DNA of 59,731 nt from positions 1 through 59,731 of the forward strand of contig CALKHR010000155.1 in NCBI GenBank assembly GCA_937988885.1, written 5' to 3'. Position 1 is the stretch's first letter; each line of letters starts with the position of its first letter. This stretch comes from an uncultured Roseiflexaceae bacterium. Lineage in GTDB: Bacteria; Chloroflexota; Chloroflexia; Chloroflexales; Roseiflexaceae. This document shows, in pieces, positions 14,995 to 22,602 of this stretch. The notes beneath the pieces were generated by a model that was not told the origin of the DNA, did not search any database, and was given only the letters and a program-made list of their open reading frames with translations. The position numbers were made by a program, and so were the translations under genes.

Positions 14995-17900
14995 TCACCT
15001 TTGTAGAGGCAGATCGGTTTGTGTCGATACCAACCCGTTTTCCGGGTACAGCTTGAAGTGAACTTCGTGTGCAATGCCTGTGTGTTGCAGGGAGGCAGCT
15101 TGTGCAGCACTAGCAAGATCCTGCAAGCCAAGGGCTCGTATCTGTGCTTGGGTAAGCGGTCCTTGTCCAAGCGGTATGCGAGCGTCTAAAGCTTTCTGAT
15201 GCAGGCTGTTAGATACAATAGCTACATCGTAGTCGCTAATTCGGCCTACATCAAATGGTTCGCCTGAGTGTTTAAAGTCAACAGAACGTTCAAATCGTCT
15301 GCCTGGAAGCGAACTCCCTTGTAGCACTAATTGTGCATTGGGATCAACTGCTTGGATGCGACTCGTTAGTGTGTTCGAGAATGCTTCAAATCCTGCCTTA
15401 TCACGAAAACCCATCGGATAGTCTGTTTTTGGATCAATCGATGTACGTGCGGGTGCGCCTGGTTCTAGAGCCAATGGCTTAGGAGGTTGTGGGCTCATAC
15501 CTGCTTCTATTTCGCTACGAGCTTGATGGAGGGCGCGAGCCTGTGCTTCCCGTATGAGTTCCAGTTTGAGTTGTTCAACTTGGCTTTTGCCACGGAACAT
15601 TGCGCGTCGTGAACCCCAAAGTTGTGCATAAATTTCGCCATACAGTTCTGCTGCGCGGCTTGCGATTGCCGGATTGTCGGTCAAGTCTGCAAAATTTGCT
15701 CTAGGTCGCTTGACAGCATCTGGAGTCAGATCGCGTGGAACCATGAAATCAACTTCAGCCATCAATCGAAGCATATTCCGCATTGTATTAACGTCATCTG
15801 GCGCCTTACCTGATTTTAAATTCTGTTCGGTTGTTTCGACACGTGCACGTAGATCGGCCAGTCGCTCTTTGATTGTGGGAGAAAGTCCTGGTACTGCTTC
15901 GGCTTGGAGAACATAATCACGAATACGTTGGCAGTTGGTGCAAATGGTTAGCACGGGGCCGTTTGACCCTTCGACCAACCGCAGTTTGTGTTTGATATCA
16001 CCAATAGTGATCTCAACTTCTGCGCGAATTGTGCCAGGTATGGATGATGTGTCATCTTGTGACATTGGTCGTACAATGTCCGATTCTTCAGCAGATTTTA
16101 TGCGTCCCCCACTCTCGCCGCCCTCATCCAGTGGCTTCACCGTCGTGCCCTCATCCAACGGCTTGGGCGTGGTGCCCTCATCTGTGGTGGGTGGGCGCGT
16201 GGTGGTGGGTGTGTCCACGGTCGGTGGTGCGCTGCCCAGCCTACCGCCTAGGTTCTGCATCCGTTTCTCAAGCCGTGCGCCAACACCACCAGGGTCGAAG
16301 GTACGAACGCGGTCAAGCGCGTCGCCAAGCCTCGATTTCGGCGTGCTGCGACCTGTGGCGGGCGTCTCGGGTGCGGCTCCGCCCCTGCGCGATGCCCGTG
16401 CGGCTGCTGCGCCCGATGCGGCTGCCGAAGCAGCACGTGTTGGATCGAACTTCTGGCCGCTGATCTGCGAGATGGCTAGCTCGGTGCCCAAGCCTACGGC
16501 GGCCCCCGCCGCGACCTGCTTGACGGCTGAACGGGTGCTCGATGTCGGTGCCCGTGGGCTGGCGTGCGGCACGCTGGGATGCGCGCGGAAGCTCACGCCC
16601 GACATCGCGCCAGCCATCACAAAACCCTGCCAGTTGAACTCCTGCCCAAAGAGCAGGAAACCCGCCGTCTGCGTCAGACCCTCGGCCAGCAGATCGGTGC
16701 CCACGTGGATGGCGATCTGCGTGACGATGCGTGCGCCAGCCGCCGATGCGCCACCAGCGAAGCCCAGGCCACCGCCGATCGCACCGCCGATCGCGCCCAT
16801 AATCATCGCTTGTGCCAGGCCGTGGTGCCACGCCTCGCCCGAGGCCCAGTTGTTGATCAGTTGGATGAGGCCGCCACTAACCGCGCCAACCAGCGCGCCG
16901 ACCAGGATGACGGCGAACAGGCTTGCCCCCGCGCCGAGCGTGACGATGCTGATGACTGTCGCTGCGATGATCACCACGATGATCAGCACAATAGCGACCA
17001 CGCTTTTCCAGGCGGGTTGTTCCTTCTTTGCCGCAGCCCAAGCCTCACGAGCGATCTGTCCGTCGAGTTCGCCCAGTTTCGATTTGAGTTGCTGATCAAG
17101 CTCTTGCAGCGAACTTGCGAGCGCTTCATCGACGCGCCCGCCGATGGTCGCGAGCGCTTCGTCGAAGCCCGCCACGGCCTGAGTCATGCTGGCGGTGCCC
17201 TCGGTTTGCGCCTTCTGCGCCTGCTTGACGTGGCTCTGGGTGATCGTCTTCAGCGTGTTGGACGCCCCGGCTTTCAGGGTGTTCATCTGCTGCGCGAAGC
17301 CCGTCTCGCTTTGCGTGGCCTGTTGGTCGTTCTGCTCGACGATCATGGTGAGCGCGCTCAGCGCCGCGCCGCCGAGTCCATCGAGTTGCGATTCGACCTG
17401 TTGCGCGCCCTGCTCCATTCGCTCCAACAGCGAGCCCATGCCGCCCGTGATCGCGGATTCAGTCGTGGCGAGCGATTGGGCCAGCATCGCCGGGTCGGGG
17501 ATGTCGCCTTTGCCGAAATTCTCTTGCAGCGATGTCAGTGTCTGTTCGAGCAAGTCCATCGCGCCCGCAATGCCCTGCGCTAGGTTGGCGGCTCCGGTAT
17601 GGGCGAGTTGCTCGACGGCCAATTGCTTGAGGTAGCCTGTGTCGTTGACGGCTTGGCGCTGCGTGTACTCCTGCGTGGCGAGGGCGTTGAGCGTGGCGGT
17701 GAGCGCCTGATCCACGGCGCTCAGGCTGGCATCGCGGGCCTGCGCGATGCCCTGCATCGCTTGCGTGCGACCATTCTCCAGCCCCGATACAAGCTGATCG
17801 TGCGTGGTATCGAGCGTTTTAGTGACTTGGCTCGCGCCCGAGATCACCGCGCAGCGATATTGGCGGCGCAGCGCGATCAGGTCGTAGGCTTTTTTGTTGG

Positions 17901-20430
17901 CGGTTTGCAGGAAGATGTCTTTGTAGCCCGCTGCCGTCTTGCACGCCGCATCCTGCTGCGCTCGGGCGCGGCGCACAGTGAGACAGCCATCCCAGAAGCC
18001 GTCGTCGCTGTAATCGCCCTTGCACTGCTCGTAGGCTTGTACGTGCTCCTGCGCGCGCGCTGTGGCCTTCTTGGCGTATTCCGGCCCCTTGGCCTCGTGA
18101 TCGGTGCGGCCCTTGGCGAAGCGCTGGTTCACATCCGCCAGGCCAGCCGTCTCCTTCTGATTGACCTGTTGGATCGTGGTGGTGTGAGTGGTGTCGAGCG
18201 CGGTGAGTGCGGCCACGGTGGCGGCCTCGATCTGCGCAGCGCTGCGGGCGTACTCGGCGCGAATGTGGGCGCGGGCGGCGGCGGCTCCGCTGCGGGCTGC
18301 GGTGCGCGCCTGCATGATGCGGGCCGAGATCGCGGCCTTCTCGGTCTCTATCGCGCCTTGGATGTTGGCGTTTGTGGATGCGGCCAGGCTGCCCAAGCGC
18401 GAGGGAACTTCTTCGTGCGCGAAGCCCACGGCTGCGCTGATCTGGTCGGCCATACGTCCCATAAAGCTCTGCGAGATCGCGAGCGACTGCTGGCGGGCCA
18501 CTTCCTGCCCGGTTCCGTTCGCGGCGGGCAGACTTACGCTCGCCTCTAGGTTTTGGGCGCGGGCGGAGACGCTGCTAAGCGTGCCCGTCGCATCGAGATA
18601 ACTGTTCAGCGCCGAGTCGCTGGCGGCTTCGGCATCGCCGATTTGCCCGTCGATGCCGCTATCTGGTGCGCTGCCCGTCGTGGCTTGGTCCGCTTGGCTT
18701 GCGTTTTGCTGCCCGCCCTGGCCCGCACCTTGTTCCGCGCCTTGGGCGGCTGATGCGTCGGTGGGAGCGGCCTGCGATGCTTCGCTGGCGTTTGCGGTTG
18801 TGGCTGAGGCTGGGGTGCTCGCAGTGCTGGTGGCTCCTGTTGCAGCGCCTGCGCTACTGGCTGAGGCCAAGGTTGCGGGCATCTGTTGACCAGCTTGGTT
18901 GCCCGCGGGTTGGGCCTGACACTCATCGGCCTCGTCGGGCCACGCTTCGAAGGTGATCTGCGGCTTTTCTTCGGGTTTGGCGCCGCGCTCGTCGGCGGTC
19001 GGCTCCGGCGCGTCCTTGGGTGGCGGCGGCGGATCGACGTTGTAGCACGAGCGAGCTGGGGCTTGGCTAGCTCCTTCGGTTGGGCCTTGTTCGCCCCCTG
19101 CCGCGCTAGCCCCACCTGCGGCTCCCTGTGCTCCGCCCGCCGCGCTGCCATCCGCGCCCACGCCTGGGGGTGGCGCTTCTCCGTCGTTCTTCAGCGCTTC
19201 ATCGATGGCCGCCTGATCGTCGGCAGCGTTCTCGCTCTGCTCGGCAGCGTCTCCCTCCGATGCCTGCTCCTGGCCCTCTGCGCTCGGCGGCGGGTTTGTG
19301 ATGGGTGTTGGCGCGCTCTCGAACAGTCGCGATGGTCGTCCTGTGATCTGTTGTTGCACGGCGGCTTGGGCTGGCGGCGCTCCGCTTGCATTTGGCGACG
19401 GGCTTGGCGCTCCGTTCACTGGCCCGCTCACCCCTGGCGAGGGCGTTGCGACGCTGTTAAGCAACCCTTCCGCCGAGCGCCCGGCGACGACTGCATCGGC
19501 AACGGCATCGGCGTGGCGCTCCCAGCGGTCACCCGTGCGACCGACGTTGTTGGGCAGGCTCAGGCCTGCGCGCTGTTGCACCACGTGTGCCGCTTCGTGG
19601 GCGGCGAGGTGCAGCGAAGGCGTCTGCCGGAAGCCGATCTGATCGCCGGAGGTGAAGGCTAGCGCGCCCATGCGTCGGTTGGCCTGCTCGGCGCTGCCGC
19701 CGACGTTCGTTCGCACATGCGAGATGTCGTGCCGACCGAAGGCGGCCTGGATCTGCTCGCTATACGGCAACGGCTGATTCGCGCCCTGCAAGCCGCGCCG
19801 CGCTTCGCGATGAATGTGCTGTGGGTTGCGCGAGGGTTTGCCGGATTGCTGAACCTGCTCCTGTTCCTTCTCCTTGGCAGCGCAGGCAGCGCATTTATGC
19901 TGAACCTGCTCTTGTTCCTTTTCTTTAGCGGCGCAAGCAGCGCATTTCTGTTGAACATGCTCCTCCGCACCGCACGATGCGCACTGCTGAACGGTTTCTT
20001 CCTCTGCCTCGCAGGCCGCGCACTGCTGAACGGCTTCATCATCTTCTTTGGACTGCACGCAGGTGGGCTGATTGTATTCGCTACAATCCCAAAGTTGAAC
20101 GGCTTGCTGAACGGCTTCATCATCTTCTTTGGACTGCACGCAGGTGGGTTGGTTGTACTCGCTGCAATCCCAAAGCTGAACCATCTGCTGAACAGACTCG
20201 TCTGCGGTGTCATCTTCGCAATCGCAGAACTGGAGTGTTTGGCTTTGCACGGTGGATTGCTGAAGTTCATCGTCCTCTTTTTGCTGTACCGCCGTGCCGA
20301 TGCTGAGGGCTGGCCCCGCCGCGTAGAAGGTGCTTGGCGCAGCGCTTGGGGCCGGGCCTGTGCTGTGGCTCGGCTCGGCGCTGGGACGCGCTTTGGAGTG
20401 CGTGCGTGCTTTGTCGGCAGGGCGAAGCAT
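14995..20430 (-). CDS. DUF4157 polymorphic toxin, eCIS-associated, with nucleotidyltransferase-like tip
   Basis: 1811-aa multidomain protein. Residues 1-50 are disordered and include FYAAGPALSI (35-44). Residues 50-195 hold repeats with VQQKEDDE and CxxC units. Residues about 218-320 are the DUF4157 domain, with HEAAH at 278-282 followed by VVQQRAG. Residues 325-600 are low-complexity Ala/Gly/Pro/Gln. Residues about 600-1125 are predicted long helices. Residues about 1143-1230 are glycine-rich hydrophobic segments (IVLIIVVIIAATVIS and on) that could insert in a membrane. Residues about 1443-1811 form the tip: a pretoxin-like segment with CTNCQ, then LVLQGSS...GRISDYDVAIV, matching the GS-x-DxD pattern of nucleotidyltransferases. 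DUF4157 is an established recurrent domain of eCIS-associated toxins. The coding sequence changes to lower G+C near 16100, at the tip boundary. It starts at ATG 20430, immediately after the ATPase stop codon. Confidence 0.82.
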   Translation of the reverse strand: MLRPADKARTHSKARPSAEPSHSTGPAPSAAPSTFYAAGPALSIGTAVQQKEDDELQQSTVQSQTLQFCDCEDDTADESVQQMVQLWDCSEYNQPTCVQSKEDDEAVQQAVQLWDCSEYNQPTCVQSKEDDEAVQQCAACEAEEETVQQCASCGAEEHVQQKCAACAAKEKEQEQVQHKCAACAAKEKEQEQVQQSGKPSRNPQHIHREARRGLQGANQPLPYSEQIQAAFGRHDISHVRTNVGGSAEQANRRMGALAFTSGDQIGFRQTPSLHLAAHEAAHVVQQRAGLSLPNNVGRTGDRWERHADAVADAVVAGRSAEGLLNSVATPSPGVSGPVNGAPSPSPNASGAPPAQAAVQQQITGRPSRLFESAPTPITNPPPSAEGQEQASEGDAAEQSENAADDQAAIDEALKNDGEAPPPGVGADGSAAGGAQGAAGGASAAGGEQGPTEGASQAPARSCYNVDPPPPPKDAPEPTADERGAKPEEKPQITFEAWPDEADECQAQPAGNQAGQQMPATLASASSAGAATGATSTASTPASATTANASEASQAAPTDASAAQGAEQGAGQGGQQNASQADQATTGSAPDSGIDGQIGDAEAASDSALNSYLDATGTLSSVSARAQNLEASVSLPAANGTGQEVARQQSLAISQSFMGRMADQISAAVGFAHEEVPSRLGSLAASTNANIQGAIETEKAAISARIMQARTAARSGAAAARAHIRAEYARSAAQIEAATVAALTALDTTHTTTIQQVNQKETAGLADVNQRFAKGRTDHEAKGPEYAKKATARAQEHVQAYEQCKGDYSDDGFWDGCLTVRRARAQQDAACKTAAGYKDIFLQTANKKAYDLIALRRQYRCAVISGASQVTKTLDTTHDQLVSGLENGRTQAMQGIAQARDASLSAVDQALTATLNALATQEYTQRQAVNDTGYLKQLAVEQLAHTGAANLAQGIAGAMDLLEQTLTSLQENFGKGDIPDPAMLAQSLATTESAITGGMGSLLERMEQGAQQVESQLDGLGGAALSALTMIVEQNDQQATQSETGFAQQMNTLKAGASNTLKTITQSHVKQAQKAQTEGTASMTQAVAGFDEALATIGGRVDEALASSLQELDQQLKSKLGELDGQIAREAWAAAKKEQPAWKSVVAIVLIIVVIIAATVISIVTLGAGASLFAVILVGALVGAVSGGLIQLINNWASGEAWHHGLAQAMIMGAIGGAIGGGLGFAGGASAAGARIVTQIAIHVGTDLLAEGLTQTAGFLLFGQEFNWQGFVMAGAMSGVSFRAHPSVPHASPRAPTSSTRSAVKQVAAGAAVGLGTELAISQISGQKFDPTRAASAAASGAAAARASRRGGAAPETPATGRSTPKSRLGDALDRVRTFDPGGVGARLEKRMQNLGGRLGSAPPTVDTPTTTRPPTTDEGTTPKPLDEGTTVKPLDEGGESGGRIKSAEESDIVRPMSQDDTSSIPGTIRAEVEITIGDIKHKLRLVEGSNGPVLTICTNCQRIRDYVLQAEAVPGLSPTIKERLADLRARVETTEQNLKSGKAPDDVNTMRNMLRLMAEVDFMVPRDLTPDAVKRPRANFADLTDNPAIASRAAELYGEIYAQLWGSRRAMFRGKSQVEQLKLELIREAQARALHQARSEIEAGMSPQPPKPLALEPGAPARTSIDPKTDYPMGFRDKAGFEAFSNTLTSRIQAVDPNAQLVLQGSSLPGRRFERSVDFKHSGEPFDVGRISDYDVAIVSNSLHQKALDARIPLGQGPLTQAQIRALGLQDLASAAQAASLQHTGIAHEVHFKLYPENGLVSTQTDLPLQR
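19858..20022 (-). repeat. CxxC-encoding repeats in the DUF4157 toxin gene
   Basis: The stretch encodes residues 137-191 with four CAAC/CASC motifs. The last two copies are near-identical 51-base units encoding KCAACAAKEKEQEQVQ plus one residue. The spaced cysteine pairs suggest metal binding or a redox-stabilised stalk close to the DUF4157 domain. Confidence 0.8.
20032..20193 (-). repeat. 81-base tandem repeat in the DUF4157 toxin gene
   Basis: Two almost identical 81-base units encode VQQxVQLWDCSEYNQPTC followed by VQSKEDDEA. Each has two cysteines eight residues apart. The high DNA identity suggests recent duplication. Confidence 0.85.
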
Positions 20431-22602
20431 TTAACCCACCTTGATCGCGTTCAGAAAGGCGTCGATGCCACAGTGCTGCTCGGTTCGAAGCGGCTCGCTC
20501 AACGGGCAGAGCGCGCCCGCCTTGCGGTATTCGGCATCGATCGCCGCCAGCAGATGCGTTGCTCCGAGCGTGCTCCCGACGTTGAGCGCCAACAGTGCGG
20601 CCAGCAGTGCGGCGTTGCGGATCTGACCGCCGCTCAGGGCGCAGCGGGCCGCAACATCGTCGAGCAAACTGCTCGGCAGGGTGTGGTTGTGCGGCAAGTG
20701 CAAGGCCCAGATCTGGCGGCGCTGCTCGGTGTCGGGCGGCACGAAGGGCACCACCACGTCGAGCCGCCGCTGGAAGGCGCGATCGATCAGTTGACTGGCG
20801 TTGGTCGTGACAAGCACAATACCCTGGTAGTGTTCGAGCCGTTGCAGCAGATAGTTCGTCTCCAGGTTCGCGTAGCGGTCGTTTGCCGATTTCACCTCGG
20901 TGCGACCACCCAACAGCGAGTCGCCCTCGTCGAGCAGCAGGATCACGTCGAGCTCCTCGGCACGCGACAGGACGCGGTGCAGGTTCTTTTCGGTCTCGCC
21001 GATGTATTTGTTGACCACGGCGCTCAGATCGACGCGGTAGAGGTCCATACCGAGTTCGGTGGCCAGGATGCGGGCCGCCAGCGTTTTGCCGGTGCCGCTG
21101 CTACCGCTGAACAATGCTCGGACGCCGCGCCCTGGTTTGCCGAACGCTGGCCCAACGCGACCATCGAGATGTTCACGATAACGACAGCGCTGCTCTAGCT
21201 CCTGCAGTTTGGCTTGTGTAGCGGGATTCACCACCACCTGTTCCCAACCGCCCTCACCTTCGACATGTGCGGCGAGGCTGTCGAGCAACTGGCGGTTTAG
21301 CGAGCGACAGGCGGCACGCACGTCTGCTGGCGTGATTCGCTTGCGCCCGCCCAACGCGGCCTGTGCGAGAGCCATGCTCGCCGCTTGGCGGATGTAGCCG
21401 CCGGGCAGCACAAAGCGCTCGGCAATCGTGTCGAGAGCTTCGATCTGGTTGGATGGCAGCGCGGCACGCCAGTGGCGGCGGCGCAGTTCGACATCGGGCA
21501 TGGGCAGGTTCTGGCTGAGAGCGTGTTCGGCGAGTGGGCCGCGCAGCCCGCCCTCAGCGCCGAGCAGGATGGCGATCGGCCCGTCGTAGCCCTCCAGTTT
21601 GGGCAACTCGATGTTGTCGCCCGGCCCGAGTTCGTAGCTCAGCAGTGGGATGGTGCCTGTGAGTGTGCAGAACGGCCCGACGGCCCGCCAACGGATGTCG
21701 TCGGTCGCCTCGGCTTCGGGACGCCCAGGGGTGAGCCGCAGTTCGGCCACGCCTAAGCCGAGCGCTCGCCCCACCGCGCCAACCAGTTCGGCCCGCTCGC
21801 TGCCCTGGCTGCCCCTCAGCAGGAGCGTGGTGATAGTGCGGTTACGGATCAGCGCGGGCAGTTGCGCCACCTGCGTTCGCAGATCGTCGGGTAGTATCAG
21901 TTCGCTGATCGTTGGCGCGTCTGCAAGCGTTCGCACCTGGCACCAGGGTGCTGGTTCGGCGCTAGAATGGCCCATCAGCACGTCCCAGATCAGGTTCGGC
22001 GGGCGCAATTCCCATTCGGCGCGGGGCGCGTTCGGATTGACGAGTTCCAGCAGGCCGCAGCGCAGCAGCATGCGGCAGACATCGCTGGCCGCTAAGCCGC
22101 CACTCCAGCCGTTCGCCAGGATTTGGCCGATCGTCTCTAGGCTTGGCCGCCGCTGGTTGAGTGGCGCTTGGATCTGGGTGAACAGCGTGCCGAGGCGCGA
22201 GTCGATGTCGGCCAGGCCAGCCAACAGGATGGCGATCCGTCCCTCGAAACCGATGCCAAGCCGTTCCGTCTCGCGGAGCGGCAGCCGTTCGGCGATGGGC
22301 GCCTCCCAGGCCGCGATGGTCGCCTCCCACCAGTTTGGCCCGTCGGCGTCGCTGAGTGCGGGTGGCAGCACGGCCCGTATCTCCTGCGCATAGCCGAGCA
22401 GGAACGGGTGCGTGCTGAAGGCCTGTTCGGGCGGCAGGTTGGCGGCAGTATCCAGGCGGCGCAGGTAGCAGAGCAGGCGGTGCAGGGCGGCGTAGAAGTG
22501 CAGCAGGAAGTGGCCCTGCGGATCGGGCGGCAGATGCGCGAACGGCTGCGCGCCGTTGCTGGTTGTGCCGTTGGTGGTGGATTTGCTGCGCGTTTGGCTC
22601 AT
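20431..22602 (-). CDS. AAA+ ATPase of the eCIS (Pvc15/Afp15-like)
   Basis: 723-aa protein. The N-terminal half (about 25-400) is divergent and includes LLLRGSQGSERAEL, a degenerate P-loop that looks like an inactive first AAA domain. The C-terminal AAA+ domain has Walker A GSSGTGKT at about 500-507, Walker B ILLLDEGDS at about 554-562, sensor 1 VLVTTNAS, and an arginine-finger region AFQRRLDVVVPF. In the best-studied injection particles a comparable ATPase is needed for cargo loading rather than sheath recycling. Here it directly precedes the toxin gene (TAAATG junction). Its ATG overlaps the upstream TGA as ATGA, so translation is coupled. Longer frames upstream lie inside the neighbour. Confidence 0.9.
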   Translation of the reverse strand: MSQTRSKSTTNGTTSNGAQPFAHLPPDPQGHFLLHFYAALHRLLCYLRRLDTAANLPPEQAFSTHPFLLGYAQEIRAVLPPALSDADGPNWWEATIAAWEAPIAERLPLRETERLGIGFEGRIAILLAGLADIDSRLGTLFTQIQAPLNQRRPSLETIGQILANGWSGGLAASDVCRMLLRCGLLELVNPNAPRAEWELRPPNLIWDVLMGHSSAEPAPWCQVRTLADAPTISELILPDDLRTQVAQLPALIRNRTITTLLLRGSQGSERAELVGAVGRALGLGVAELRLTPGRPEAEATDDIRWRAVGPFCTLTGTIPLLSYELGPGDNIELPKLEGYDGPIAILLGAEGGLRGPLAEHALSQNLPMPDVELRRRHWRAALPSNQIEALDTIAERFVLPGGYIRQAASMALAQAALGGRKRITPADVRAACRSLNRQLLDSLAAHVEGEGGWEQVVVNPATQAKLQELEQRCRYREHLDGRVGPAFGKPGRGVRALFSGSSGTGKTLAARILATELGMDLYRVDLSAVVNKYIGETEKNLHRVLSRAEELDVILLLDEGDSLLGGRTEVKSANDRYANLETNYLLQRLEHYQGIVLVTTNASQLIDRAFQRRLDVVVPFVPPDTEQRRQIWALHLPHNHTLPSSLLDDVAARCALSGGQIRNAALLAALLALNVGSTLGATHLLAAIDAEYRKAGALCPLSEPLRTEQHCGIDAFLNAIKVG

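Noticed and set aside
20032..20193. CRISPR-like direct repeats
   Set aside because: There are only two 81-base units, in frame within a coding region, with no unique spacers.
19717..21198. Long plus-strand frame with hydrophobic leucine-rich stretches opposite the toxin and ATPase genes
   Set aside because: It is the antisense image of the Gln/Glu/Lys/Cys repeats; it has no ribosome site and crosses the junction of two well-supported genes.
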